A DNA stretch of 64,000 nt, taken from assembly GCA_036245525.1 (NCBI GenBank), contig BTPG01000008.1:29391702-29455701 (forward strand), read 5' to 3'. Position 1 is the stretch's first letter; each line of letters opens with the position of its first letter. Below are positions 1 through 28,100 of this stretch, in pieces. Source of the stretch: Semisulcospira habei. Its lineage: Eukaryota > Mollusca > Gastropoda > Semisulcospiridae. The position numbers and the translations under genes were made by a program. Under the pieces are notes generated by a model, which saw only the letters and a program-made list of their open reading frames with translations, searched no databases and had not been told where the DNA came from.

Positions 1-1119
1 TTCCAGACTGGGGCCATCGGGGGCAAGAGCGGTCGGTGTGTCTGAGATGACAGCCGGCACTTCCGCAGGTCTTGCAACAGGCACAGGTGTCGGGCGTTCA
101 CGTCGGTAGAAGCTCCAAAGTTGGACCCAGCGGAGCTCCGGCCAGACGGCGCAAACGTCACAAGAACGCTCAGATGTACAGCCGACACACGGCAGGCAGA
201 CCTTGTGCGAATCCGAGGGCCACTGGAAACCTCCACACTGCGTGCAGGTCATCAGGAGGGCACTGCAACACACCAAACAAACAACGTGCCGGTACGTGGT
301 CGAGACCAACAGGGCTCGTCCTACCATGGGGAACCGTACCGAACGATATGGACAAACGGGCTGTGCCCCCAGGCTATACTGTTATAGCGCCCGAAGCTAA
401 GCTTGCGTCTTTAGAACAAAGCCTACCCCAGCCAGGCTGGAGAGGAATGTGCGCCAAACGACAATAGGTTTAGTTTAGTTTAGTTATTTGGGTTTAACGC
501 TGCGCAGGCGACTAAGGCCATCACACGGCGGGCCAAACGACAATAGGGACGAAAGGCCGTGCCCCCAGGCAATAATGCTGTAGCGCTCTAAGCTAAGAGT
601 GCGCTCTCGAAACAAGCATACCCCAGCCAGGCCGGAGATGCAACATGAGCCACGCGCCGCAGCTGGTTTAAACAATGCTCCCCGAAGGCTACCAGGGGAA
701 GCCAGTAATTTCACCCCAAAAGGGGAAAGGCGAGGGCACCAGGGCCCCGCCGAGCTAAGAGTCCCCGCTCAACGAAACCCACACAACACGAACAAGGTAG
801 AGTCCAAAGGCACAGGCCGGTACCCCGCCCGGGGACCGGCTCCGGGCCCAACTAACTATCCTACCTCTCTGCCGAAGCGGTAGCGGGAGAAGAGACGTCC
901 ATGTCGCCACCGGCGAAATGGCGGGAACCAGCAGGTCCGCCAAGCGAAGCCAACCAAGGAGGACGCCAAGCGAAGAAGCGCAAGCGAAGCTGCAGCGAAG
1001 CAAGAAGCGAAGCAGAAGCGAAGCAACAGGCGAAGCCAAAGTCACGGCGAATTCGAGCACCAAGACCGACCGGTCGAAGGGAGCGCGAGGCTAGAACACG
1101 TCCGAAGGTCGTGAGCCTA
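1..1119. repeat. GC-rich repetitive region, no gene
   Basis: No credible host exon is visible. Positions 361-466 and 558-645 are imperfect direct repeats (both hold CCCCAGGC and ACCCCAGCCAGG). Positions 470-540 carry a (TTTAG)n stretch followed by GGGTTTAACGC, which resembles the reversed 3' tail of an invertebrate SINE. Positions 925-1040 are a degenerate GCGAAGC short tandem repeat. It lies inside or beyond the 3' part of the DNAJB11 locus and may be the gag-like part of a DIRS element whose end follows at 1120-1300. Confidence 0.4.
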
Positions 1120-1300
1120 CGTAGCTGACTGGCGAGTCAGGTGACTCGGAACCGGATAGGCAGGTCCGGGAGACAACTCTTGGCCCCTCTGGAGGGTTCC
1201 CCGAGTGCCTCCCGGGTTGTGTGTGCACACAACGGGTTCGTAGGCTAGAATTTGAGCACGTAGTAGACACTCCCATTTGTCATGTCATCGGTAATGTTTT
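1120..1300. repeat. DIRS-like terminal repeat, copy 1
   Basis: This ~180 bp block (GGGAGACAACTC, CTCCCGGGTTGTG, GGGTTC.TAGGCTA, then GTCATGTCATCGGTAATG) recurs at 13520-13690, and its last 30 bases recur at 10600-10635 beside the tyrosine-recombinase fragment. The shared edge GTCATGTCATCGGTAATGTT looks like the end of one element family. Assignment to DIRS rests on the 10600 copy lying directly after a recombinase reading frame. Confidence 0.5.
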
Positions 1301-1535
1301 TGATGAAATAAATGAATATTTGTGGTATGTGAGTCATTGTTAAAAGTGTGCATTAGTTGTGAGTGCACGCTTAGAGTTATGACCACACAGTAACACCCAC
1401 TTTGACCAAAACATCTGGCCCTAAATAATCAACCCCTTTGTCACTTGTGCACAATTTTGACCCGTAGAAGTACAGTACTAGTGGGTGAATGCACAAGTGG
1501 GTTAACCTGGAGACAAGAATTAGACAGTCACTCAC

Positions 1536-18751
<17,216 letters not shown>

Positions 18752-18995
18752 CTTCAAACTTCCTGCCACGATATCGAAAGGGCTTCTGGGAAAACTCGTC
18801 AACTTGCTGCAAGATCCCCAAATGTTTATTTGTAAAATAATTAGCATTTAATAACAAACACGTGAAGCATTGCGACCCAGCTGGATAGAAAAACCCGAAA
18901 AACAACGGCTAAACTTTCTTGTTTTGAACGACTCAAATATAATATGTATACAAAAAACTCACATTTGCTGAGAGTGTCATATATATGCCATACTA

Positions 18996-19112
<117 letters not shown>

Positions 19113-19192
19113 CTCATGATAACTAAGCATATATTATGCTCTAACAAAAAGAAAAATATAGTTCTTCACAACAGCATGAAGTGAAACTAACC

Positions 19193-20182
19193 TATCAGGG
19201 CCAGATCAGTTACCTCAAAGGGGGGGGGGGGGGGGGGGGGTCCAACCTTTTGTTTGGGACCTTCAACCTGATACAAAATGCCTCCCCCACGCTATAGACT
19301 TGCTTCCAGGGGCCAAAAAATCTAAAAGCAGATGGGGGGGGGGGGGGGGGGGGGGAAGAGAAGGCGCTTGCGTGTTAAGACTCTCACCACTCGCCAAATA
19401 TCAAACAACAGGGGGGGTTGTGTATATGTGCCAAATATCAAACAGGAAGGGTGGGGAGGGGGGGGGGGGGCCAAACACCCCAAAAAGGGACTTTGTCATA
19501 GCATTTTAAAGAATTTTGGGTCTGCACGGAAGGAGGACTGAGGGGTGTGTACATGTGCCAAAACTCGCCAAATATCAAACAGGAACGAGGGGGAGGGGGG
19601 GGGGGGGTCGGGAGGGGAGGGGGGGGCCAACAACAGGGGGGTGGGGGGGGGGAGGGTGTGTATGTACGTGTGCCAAAACTTGCCAAATATTAAACAGGAA
19701 AGGGGAGGGGGGACCAGACACCCCAAAAAAGGACTTTGTCATAGCATTTTAAAGAATTTCGGGTCCGCACGGGGGAAGGGTCCGGAACCCTTGGAACCTC
19801 CCCTCCCCCCCCCCCCCCCCAAATCCGCCTCTGCTTCTAATTTCTTGTTTGACAAAAAAAAAGAAGAAGAAAAGATAGACAGGTCATTGATTTGGCTCTG
19901 CACTGCAGCAACACGTCTTTTATATGGAAGGCAACCCAAAGTTCCCCTCATGGGACAACAGGGGCGTATCAGTTACCTCGAAGGAGTGGGGTGGGGGGGG
20001 TTCCAATGTTTTGATTAGGACCTTCAACCTGACACAAAAGGCCTCCCCGACACTAGACCTTGCTTTGGGAGAGAGATGGCGTGCGTGTGTCAAGACTAGC
20101 ACCACTTGCCAAAATATCAAACAACAGCATTTCAAGGAATTTGGGGGGAGGGGTTCTGGAACCCCTGGGCTCCCCCGCTGAT
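19193..20182. repeat. G-rich repeat block, probably two related TIR elements
   Basis: Runs of 9-22 G alternate with CGCCAAATATCAAACA and TTTGTCATAGCATTTTAAAGAATTT units. The start CAGGGCCAGATCAG (about 19193) and AAATCCGCCTCTG (about 19826) are imperfect inverted ends of one unit. CAGGGGCGTATCAG (about 19961) begins a second, which shares TTACCTC, GGACCTTCAACCTGA and GCCTCCCC with the first. No reading frame is credible; Gly/Pro-rich translations are artefacts. Confidence 0.55.
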
Positions 20183-20267
20183 TGTCTTTTTGAAATCGTA
20201 ATTTCAGCAATGATACCAGCCTTCAAAGGATCATGGATTTGGAATGGTTTCCGCAAAAATTATAGCT

Positions 20268-20318
20268 CCTCATGAGCACCAGAAATAGCAGGGGCTCATG
20301 AGGATCTATGCCTCTTGC
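20268..20318. repeat. Hairpin B, truncated left arm
   Basis: TCCTCATGAGCACC faces AGGGGCTCATGAGGATC, then TATGCCTCTTGC. The left GCAAGAGGCATA arm is missing. Confidence 0.7.
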
Positions 20319-20900
20319 ACTTGGAAATTATTAGTTGTCTGGGCAGCGAAGGGGTTGAGATCACTTGTGACTTTACTAGGAAGGATCAAAAGGTCAACAT
20401 GACATATCATAAAGGTCGTGACAACACTATCATCATATCAAGGACACGGGTTGCATATATGCACACGTCTAATAAGAATCAAGTCAGCCAAAGCTAGGTT
20501 TCAAACACATCGTAGTCTGTACCACTGTAAGTATGAACAGACATACACAAAGTTAATCCTGTGTGCTCACCATATGCAATTGAAGATAAATGATTTGCCG
20601 GTACTACAAAGAAAGCAAGAGAATCAGATCAACTGGAGATAATATCTATTTATTCACCATAAACACACACACCCACACACACTCTCTGCATACACAAACA
20701 TTTGGGTAACTAAACTGGATTAATTTAAAAACACACTCAATCACAAATTAAGTTTATTACATTATGAAAACTAACCATGGACTAGCACACTTGCACAAAT
20801 GTATATTTAAAAACTGTTTACAGGACTAAAGTAAGCTAACAAGAAATGTATACAGTACACTGAACGTGAATGATGACAAACTATTCTAATAGAACGTGAC
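20319..20900. other. Spacer, no gene
   Basis: AT-rich intergenic sequence. Nothing recognisable beyond short (CA)n near 20665. Confidence 0.5.
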
Positions 20901-20912
20901 AACATTGACAAC

Positions 20913-20985
20913 CTGGTCAAAGACAGGCAGAGGACCTTTGTTGCTGCCCTGCACACCGGTCGGGTGTAACAGGCAGTAAGTAAGT
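20913..20985 (+). mobile_element. 73 bp LINE tail insertion with 12 bp target duplication
   Basis: The duplication AACATTGACAAC (20901-20912 and 20986-20997) flanks CTGGTCAAAG...CCGGTCGGGTGTAACAGGC(AGTA)n. The GTAA-type tail and extreme 5' truncation mark it as the 3' tip of another RTE-like LINE, different in sequence from the family at 3229-6481. Confidence 0.8.
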
Positions 20986-21410
20986 AACATTGACAACTGC
21001 ATCCAAATTTGCATCTGTTTTACTTCAACTCTCTTGTTAAAAGCGTAAAAATAAACAAATAGCTGATCACTAAAATATATACAAAACATACTAGCAAATC
21101 AAAAACCTGTAAACATTTAACTCATTCAAGGAGTGCCGCCTACGGATACGGATATGGTTTGGGGGGGCTCATGAAGATCTATGCCCATTGCTGAAACCAC
21201 TTTGTATGTGTGTTCCTTGGTCAGCTGGGATGCTATGGCGAATTTTCAATAGTTTTAAAAAGACAATCTGCATCCACTCACAGTCAAGTGGTTAAAACTT
21301 ATGATTAAATTACATGTAAATAAAATAAACATCTTCACTGATAAAAAAAAAAAAAAACCCAACACCAACAAGACTAGTACCTACATGATAAAACATTTTA
21401 AAAAACTTAA

Positions 21411-21446
21411 CCCTTTACATGTCAGCATCTACCAACACGCAAAGGG
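21411..21446. mobile_element. 36 bp TTAA-flanked palindromic remnant
   Basis: TTAA (21407-21410), CCCTTTACATGTCAGC...CAACACGCAAAGGG, TTAA (21447-21450). The ends match the CCCTTTGCGTGTCGG family at 23356, reduced to little more than the terminal repeats. Confidence 0.65.
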
Positions 21447-21563
21447 TTAAAGTTAAACACACAGCATCTAAGCTTTGTAACATGTCAGTACAGCAATACA
21501 TGTAAATCATGTAAATACAACAAATCACATCGCCGAGTCTTTCACTGTACAGGTTTTTATTAA

Positions 21564-21769
21564 CTCATTCAGCCCGACAGCCGTATTTCCTAAATTTTGG
21601 AGGCGTCACCTAATGACTATGCACCAGTTGCAGGAGATGGATCGACCATGATAATTCAAGAGCAGTGCCAGATTAGCTTGGCGCCGACAGGCGCCAGGCT
21701 AATCTGGCACTACCTTTGAATTATCATGGTCGACCCATCTCCTGCTGTAGTGCGTCAGGGCTGAATGGG
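21564..21769. mobile_element. TTAA-flanked palindromic MITE with hairpin A
   Basis: TTAA on both sides (21560-21563, 21770-21773). Ends CTCATTCAGCCCGAC / GTCAGGGCTGAATGGG. The core 21640-21734 is a hairpin: GATCGACCATGATAATTCAA and its complement flank GTGCCAGATTAGCTTGGCGCC. TTAA duplication and short inverted ends fit a piggyBac-type non-autonomous element. Confidence 0.8.
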
Positions 21770-22360
21770 TTAATCATTTCAGTAGTTTGCTGGTCTGTCA
21801 TTTTGGAACTTACAGCTCTAGCCTGTGAGGTCCAAAATCAGAACAGCACATAGATATGCAAAAACTACAGCACAAAGCAAATGTAAACAGATTATAAAAA
21901 TTACAACAGTCAATCAACACATGAAAATGTGTACAATGACCAGGGACAAATGAATACTGAAAAATATATGCACATAATGCACGTGTATCAAAATGTATGT
22001 ATGTATACATAAGATTTGGAAACCGATGTTCATGTCAAAGGAAGACTGTCTGTAAATCATTGCTGAATGCAATTAATTTGTGACCACGCTTGCTGCAACC
22101 AGGTTTGTTCTACACAAGCAAAACCGGACAATTTGCGAGACACAGCTGACCACACCTACACTGAAGTCACACTAAGAAAATCACAATGAGACTAAAGAAC
22201 CAGTTTCAGAAAATAAACATTCTTCGAGTATAAAATGTACAACAATATATTTTTTTTTTTTTAAAGTAATCCATACAAGAGTGTACATAGAGATCAAAGG
22301 GACCAACAATACATCTACCAAAGACAAAAAAGGAGGTAACAGTTCACATTTAAATTTTAA

Positions 22361-22444
22361 CCTTTCAGCTGTCGGCAGCAACTATCATCACGATGATTTT
22401 TGCAGGAAACTTCATAACAAAAAGCGCCATCAACAGCCAAAGGA
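22361..22444. mobile_element. 84 bp TTAA-flanked palindrome
   Basis: TTAA-CCTTTCAGCTGTCGG...CAACAGCCAAAGGA-TTAA. Imperfect hairpin with the same length and loop context (ATGATTTTTGCAGGAA) as the 84 bp CCCTTTGCG family at 23056 and 23356, but strongly diverged arms. Confidence 0.65.
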
Positions 22445-22771
22445 TTAAAGAATGGTTGAGTAAAGAGACCGCCTAACCCCCTTGTGTATGCAGCCAACTG
22501 TATCATTCACACTGTGAACAGTACTGATGGTTACATGTACAAGCATGTTAAGCATCACTGGTTAGTATGGTATGTACTCACAACACTTCAAAATGGAAAA
22601 TGTTTATGTGGGTAAACTAAGCTTGCAATAAGGAGAACACAAGCTCATTCCACTGAGATACCAAATTAGCAGGTTCAGTGCAAGCTGGCAGATATTGTGG
22701 TTCTGTGATCTTCGTTGATTCAAAACCAAAAACCCTAGCTATCCCAGGAACATGGTTTTAGAGTGGTGTCA

Positions 22772-22837
22772 ACAAGAGGCAGAGATCCTCATGAGCCCCC
22801 GCAACTGCGGGGGCTCATGGGGATCTATACCTCTTGC
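22772..22837. repeat. Hairpin B palindrome
   Basis: ACAAGAGGCAGAGATCCTCA faces TGGGGATCTATACCTCTTGC. The right side continues to GCAATGAAAAGG followed by TTAA (22876-22879), like the right end of the element at 30325-30545. The left end was not found. Confidence 0.75.
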
Positions 22838-23055
22838 AGTTGCGTGGTGTTCACAATTTCTCAGCAATGAAAAGGTTAATATTGTAATCTAAATGTCAGA
22901 ACCATCATGCTTGAAAGTTCACTTGATCAAGCAGGATCCATCGTTCACATCAAACTGGTTGTCTTGCTTAATTCGCTTACTGCTGATCAGTGGTAGTAAA
23001 TCAAGGAGACAACTAGTGTGGCTTCACATGTGAAAGTTCACAAAATGATTTCTAA

Positions 23056-23139
23056 CCCTTTGCGTGTCGGTAGAGGTTTTAGCCGCGATGATTCCTACAG
23101 GAATCATCGTGACTAAAACTGCTACCGACACGCAAAGGG
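23056..23139. mobile_element. 84 bp palindromic element, CCCTTTGCG family
   Basis: CCCTTTGCGTGTCGGTAG to its complement CTACCGACACGCAAAGGG, with a GATTCCTACAGGAATC centre. Flanks are CTAA and CCAA, probably decayed TTAA. Arms pair along nearly the full length. Confidence 0.75.
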
Positions 23140-23355
23140 CCAAGATAACACAAAACAGTAATAGTGACTCCTTGTACAAGTGATACCTTCCTTCGTACTC
23201 CCCACTCTTTGAATACTTTTATCATTTATGTACAAGAGGAAATATTTATAAACTTTGTAAGACTCAGATTGCAAATAATTGCTGTGACTGTGAAAAGTAT
23301 GTATTTTGAGTATTTGTGCTTTGTTATATTAAAATTCTGGTTTACTGCATTTTAA

Positions 23356-23439
23356 CCCTTTGTGTATCCGTAGCGGTTTTTGTCGCGATGATTCCTACAG
23401 GAATCATAGCGACAAAAACCCCTACGGACGCGCAAAGGG
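23356..23439. mobile_element. 84 bp TTAA-flanked palindromic element, CCCTTTGTG family
   Basis: TTAA at 23352-23355 and 23440-23443. CCCTTTGTGTATCCGTAGCG faces the complementary right end CCTACGGACGCGCAAAGGG around the same GATTCCTACAGGAATC centre as the copy at 23056. CGG-to-CCG changes at the same place on both arms relative to that copy. Confidence 0.8.
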
Positions 23440-24092
23440 TTAATACATTTTATCACCTTTTACAGAGCCAAATGACCTCTACCTTAGAACTGCTGAGTTG
23501 TGCTCTACACACAAGATCACTTGGTAAAATTTCAAACTGCTCGATCTAAGTGCTTAGCGGATAATTCTCATATGAGCCATCAGATAGACTTACCATGATA
23601 GCTCAGCTCTTTTAACCTAATAATGACTTGTGCAACTTTGGGATGCATTGGCAGTGGCAGTTCAAGTGTAGTGCCAGATAAGCTTTCTCTAATTGCATAG
23701 CTATTCTGACACTACTACCCTTGACTGTTCCGTACCCAGCAGGTGGTAATCAAAGTACATAAAAGCTACAACATCCTACTATATGACAACAGAACTGCCC
23801 TGATTACTTCTAGCAGTTTCAGAAGTATGGTACATGATTGCATCAGTTTTGGGCGGAGCGCATGCCCTTTCTCTTGTACACATACCAAAGGAAAGGGCTC
23901 AGTGCTGAGCAAGTTCCGTAGGTATGCATACTCTATCTACCTGCACTTACCTCACCTATTTGGTTAGTGGGCAATTTAATTGTCTTCGTTTTATGTTTGT
24001 AAAAACCTTTAGCACAGTTCCTTTGTACTGTGGTACATAATACCTACAGGTGGTACGAGAGAGAAAATACTAGATGACATTTGCTCCATAAA

Positions 24093-24098
24093 TTTATT
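24093..24098 (-). terminator. Likely poly-A signal of the zinc-finger gene
   Basis: AATAAA on the minus strand 347 bp past the stop codon. It is the first hexamer noticed downstream of the stop; not supported by transcript data. Confidence 0.4.
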
Positions 24099-24105
24099 TG
24101 CATGC

Positions 24106-24460
24106 TGGCTTGTGATTTTGGACTTAACACATTGGAAGTACTTGCAGCTCTCTGTAAGTGTAAGGCCTACAATCACAGACCTGCACACATTGTGAATGTA
24201 CCTGTGACAGTTTTGTGCTAGACAAACATATTTGTACGCTGGTGTGCGATTTGGATTTTACAATCCTAAAAATTCTAAAGGCTCTGAAGTTCCAAAACAG
24301 TACGCATTTAGAATGCACTTGTTTGTGCCAGTTTTGTGTGAGATAAACCTTTTGTGTGCTCATCAGTGATTTTGGACCTTACACACTGATGCTATACGTT
24401 CTAAAGTCACAAAACAGCACATATTTAGATTGTACATGTTGGTGTCAGTTTTGTGCAGAC
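24106..24460 (-). repeat. ~120 bp tandem repeat across the zinc-finger 3' UTR and stop codon
   Basis: CAGTTTTGTG begins units at 24208, 24329 and 24446 (spacing 121 and 117). The third unit overlaps the stop codon (24447-24445) and codes on the minus strand for the final LSAQN. A more degenerate unit lies at 24106-24200. Confidence 0.7.
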
Positions 24461-25137
24461 AGCATATCATACTCCTGTAGAAACCTGTCCGCACTGTGGC
24501 TCTCCAGATGCTTCATGAGAGCAGGAACGTCTGGCAACACAGTGGTGCAGATATGGCATGCCACCGGGGCAGCAAAGTGAGTTTTATTCTGATGTTCTTC
24601 CAGCTTCTCTGCGGACGTAAAGCGAGCATTACATAAAGAGCATGTGTGCTGGAGCTGTGTGGGTGCAGGAATATTACCGTGACTGCCATCATCATTGTGC
24701 TTTCTGCGTTTGTGTCCCGCTAGGTTGCACTCACGATAGAACTTGGCACCGCAGAGGTTACACTCAAACACTGTCTGTCCAACTTCAGATTGTGCTGTGT
24801 GTTTGATTTTTTTGTGAGCCCCTAAGTTGCAGGCTTCTGAAAACCTAGCATCACAAATGTTGCAAACGAAGTTTTTCTCCCCTGGTGGAGGGCCATCATT
24901 GGAATGTTTCTTTTTCTTGTGAATGCCCAGGTTGCAGGCTTGGGAGAATGTTGCACCACACTCGTCACAAGTGAAGATTTTTTCCCCACTGCGACCAGAG
25001 TTGTCATGCTTGAGTTTGCGGTGTGCACCAAGGTTGCAGGCGGTGCGGAATTTGCGATCGCATATTTCACATGTGAATGGTTTCTCCCCTCGGTGAACAC
25101 GCATGTGCATTTCCAGAAACTTGGGTGCTGAAAATGC
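24445..25137 (-). CDS. Zinc-finger gene exon 6 (end of finger 8, fingers 9-14, stop)
   Basis: Acceptor GTTCAG, then GCA TTT TCA. Six complete fingers follow; four share the helix ACNLGAH or a close variant, followed by KKxKH, which suggests internal duplication. The stop codon lies inside a tandem repeat. Confidence 0.92.
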   Translation of the reverse strand, partial: AFSAPKFLEMHMRVHRGEKPFTCEICDRKFRTACNLGAHRKLKHDNSGRSGEKIFTCDECGATFSQACNLGIHKKKKHSNDGPPPGEKNFVCNICDARFSEACNLGAHKKIKHTAQSEVGQTVFECNLCGAKFYRECNLAGHKRRKHNDDGSHGNIPAPTQLQHTCSLCNARFTSAEKLEEHQNKTHFAAPVACHICTTVLPDVPALMKHLESHSADRFLQEYDMLSAQN

Positions 25138-28100
25138 CTGAACACACATACAGGTAACAATACTCATTCACAGTAACAAAAGCATGAATACTGTTTCTCG
25201 ATTCTGCCATTAGAAAGATGCCCTGCAGAATCTGTTGTAGGGTTGTCATGAGCTTTTTCCCCCATCTCTGGGTTGGAGTCAAAAGTTCATGACAGCCTTC
25301 AAGCAGATTCTGCAGGTCTGATAAAAGGTTTCTGACTTGGCAGATATAGTCAATAAGTAAACTGTAATGTTGACACCATTGGCATGCTGTTGACAATCCA
25401 ATTCTGACTATTGGACTAAAACAAAAAGATGTACCATAAAATTTACACTGTAGCAAAGCTAGCCTCACAAATTTCACTCACGATAGACACTAAGGCTCAC
25501 CTTGCTGCAAACTTGACACTGGTTGGGTCGGTCAATGGCATGCTGCTTGCGATGTGATTTCAGACCATTGGATTGAGCAAAACCTGCACCACAGAATTCA
25601 CACACAAATGGACGCTCCCCGGTGTGTAGTCTCCTATGCTCCACAAGGTGGTTGGGCAGCTTGAATGCCTGAAAGTACAGATATTTAAGTTAATTCCTAG
25701 CCACTGAGCCATGGCATACAACAGGAGGCTGATCAATCATGATGTGCCACAAAGTTATAATATTAGGTGGCTTTTAAGCCTACAAGTACAAATTACAGGA
25801 GGTCGATCGACTATGATAGTTCAAGGATGGTGCCAGAATATCTTGGCACCCTAGGTGCCAAACTATTCGGACACAACCCTTGAACTAGCATGGTTGATTT
25901 GTACTGAAATGTAAGAGGAACAGAAGCACCAAGCTATTCTGATGCCACCCTGAAGTTGAAAGAACGATCTGTCTCATGAACTGAAATGTATTCTTCTGAG
26001 GAGAACTTTCACATGTGTGAATTTCAATTTAAGGGCTCCATCACAATGTCTTAAAAGCATGCTCTAACAAGGAAAATACAAAATTTTGCAACTATGTGCA
26101 TTCATTCTTTCATTATTTTTTAATACTGGTCAATGCACAATCTCTCAAATAAAAATTTCCCCATAAAAAGACAATCTGCAATGCAAATATATTTTTTTCG
26201 TAAGGGTGATCCCTCCTCCCTAAACCTGTTATACAAACCTTGCCACAATCCTGACAAACATATGGCCGCTCATTACTATGTGTGCGCTGATGCCGTTTGA
26301 GTGTGCCAAGGTCGCTGAAGCGGGAATCACAAGTTGGACAATGATGTGGCTTTTCACCTGTGTGCGTGCGCTTGTGAACTGCCAAACAGCTGGCCTGGGA
26401 AAATGACAGGTGGCACACCTGGCATGTGAATGGGTTGTCACCTAAACAGAAGAAAAGCAAAGGACACATCAAAAAGAATGCAAGAGGCACAAATTTACAT
26501 TAAGCACCTGCAGCTGCAGAGGCTCATGAAAATCTATACGTCTTGTCAGCTGCAGTCAGCTCAACTTGTACTAACACTAAGGGGCTACCGGGGAATAAGC
26601 ATATGACTGACACCGTTCTCATATCATATGTTTTCACTTAGTTCAAGGGCAAAGTAGATAATCAAATTTTCCTATCTTAATTCAGGGATGTCACTGGCCG
26701 TCGGACACCGGACATAGTCCGATTGACTTGGCCTAATGTCCGATGAACAGAAAGATCAGCAGGACAAATGTCCGATTGTTTGTTTCAAAAAGAGGACATG
26801 TGTCCGATTTTTTTTCCGTTGATCGCGGACACCGCTAGCGACATTTCTTTTCGAGTAGGCTGGCGCTTTGCGGTAGTCGGCTTTACACTGCGCGAGTGAG
26901 TGACGTGTAGTGTGTTATTCCCGGCAATGCCCTCTGATTGGCTGACCCTAAAGTTCAGCTATTTTTAGCGAAAGCGAGACTGCGCGAGCGAGGGTCGTGT
27001 AGAGTGTGATTCCATAAACATCGCCTTCTGATTGGCTGCCCCTAAAGTTCAGCTATTTTCAGCTAGGAGGGGTACCACTGTTCAACAGGACTCAGAAAAA
27101 CCATCCACTTCTGCTGAGTGATCAGCTCATATCAGTTCCACTGAGTCTGAGGGTGTCATTTTGATTTTCAAGTCAGTGTAGCAGCCTACTACATGTAGTG
27201 AAGTTTCAGATAAATCTAACAAATGTAGCCTACTGACAAGGCCTTTTTAAAGTATTTTCTGCATTAGTTTTCTACATTTGTTCATCATGTCTATTAGCCA
27301 CAAAAGTGTGAGAATTTAAATCTTTAACCCATTTGCTACCAGAAACCTGCTGTGGCCCATGCTGGAAGCATGGGCCACAGCAGGTTTCTGGTAGCGAATG
27401 GGTTAATGACAACATGAACAAGTAAACAAAAAAAAATAGTAACTGGAATGATTTTTTTTTCTTATACAGTTTCTTACAGAAAGCTCATCTCCTTTTGTTA
27501 CAGCCTTAGGCTTACTAATCATTACATTTCCGTTTAGTCAGTACATGGTCTAATATTTTTATAATGCTATTCTAGTCAGTACATTTCCTTGCACTGTGAA
27601 TTCCTTGAAGTGCCAAAATGACAGTTTAGTTTGTGAGTTGTGAGCCTGAGCATGAAGAATTTGCTACCTCTGTTACAAGGCCCTGAGGCGGTCACCACAG
27701 AGCAGCAGTGGAAGGCAGTTAGAGAGGCGCTGAACTCAACCTGCAAAGACACTGTAGGGTTCAGGAAACACCACCACAAGGACTGGCTGTCGGCACAGAC
27801 CTTGAAGAAGATAGAAGCGAGGAAGCAGAAGAAAGCAGCGGTCAACAACAGTCGCACGAGAGCAGCCAAAGTAAGGGCACAGGGGGAATACTCGGAAGCC
27901 AACCGCGAGCTGAAGAGGAGTATCAGGGCAGACAAGAGGGCCTACACAGACAGCCTGGCAGCAGAGGCAGAAAAGGCAGCAGGCAGCGGCAACATGAAAC
28001 AGCTCTACGACATTACCAGAAGATTGTCGGGTAAGTATGGCCATACAGAAAGACCAGTAAAAGACAAAGAAGGCAAGCCTATTGCAGACAGAGCAGACCA

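Noticed and set aside
71..467. 131-codon open frame near the left edge
   Set aside because: Overlapping frames in GC-rich repeats, no similarity or domain; likely chance or gag debris.
19300..20018. Gly- and Pro-rich open frames
   Set aside because: They arise from G- and C-runs and shift with run length.
21160..23150. Regularly repeated palindromes considered as a CRISPR array
   Set aside because: Eukaryotic context, irregular spacing, and each palindrome has its own flanks and often TTAA duplications.
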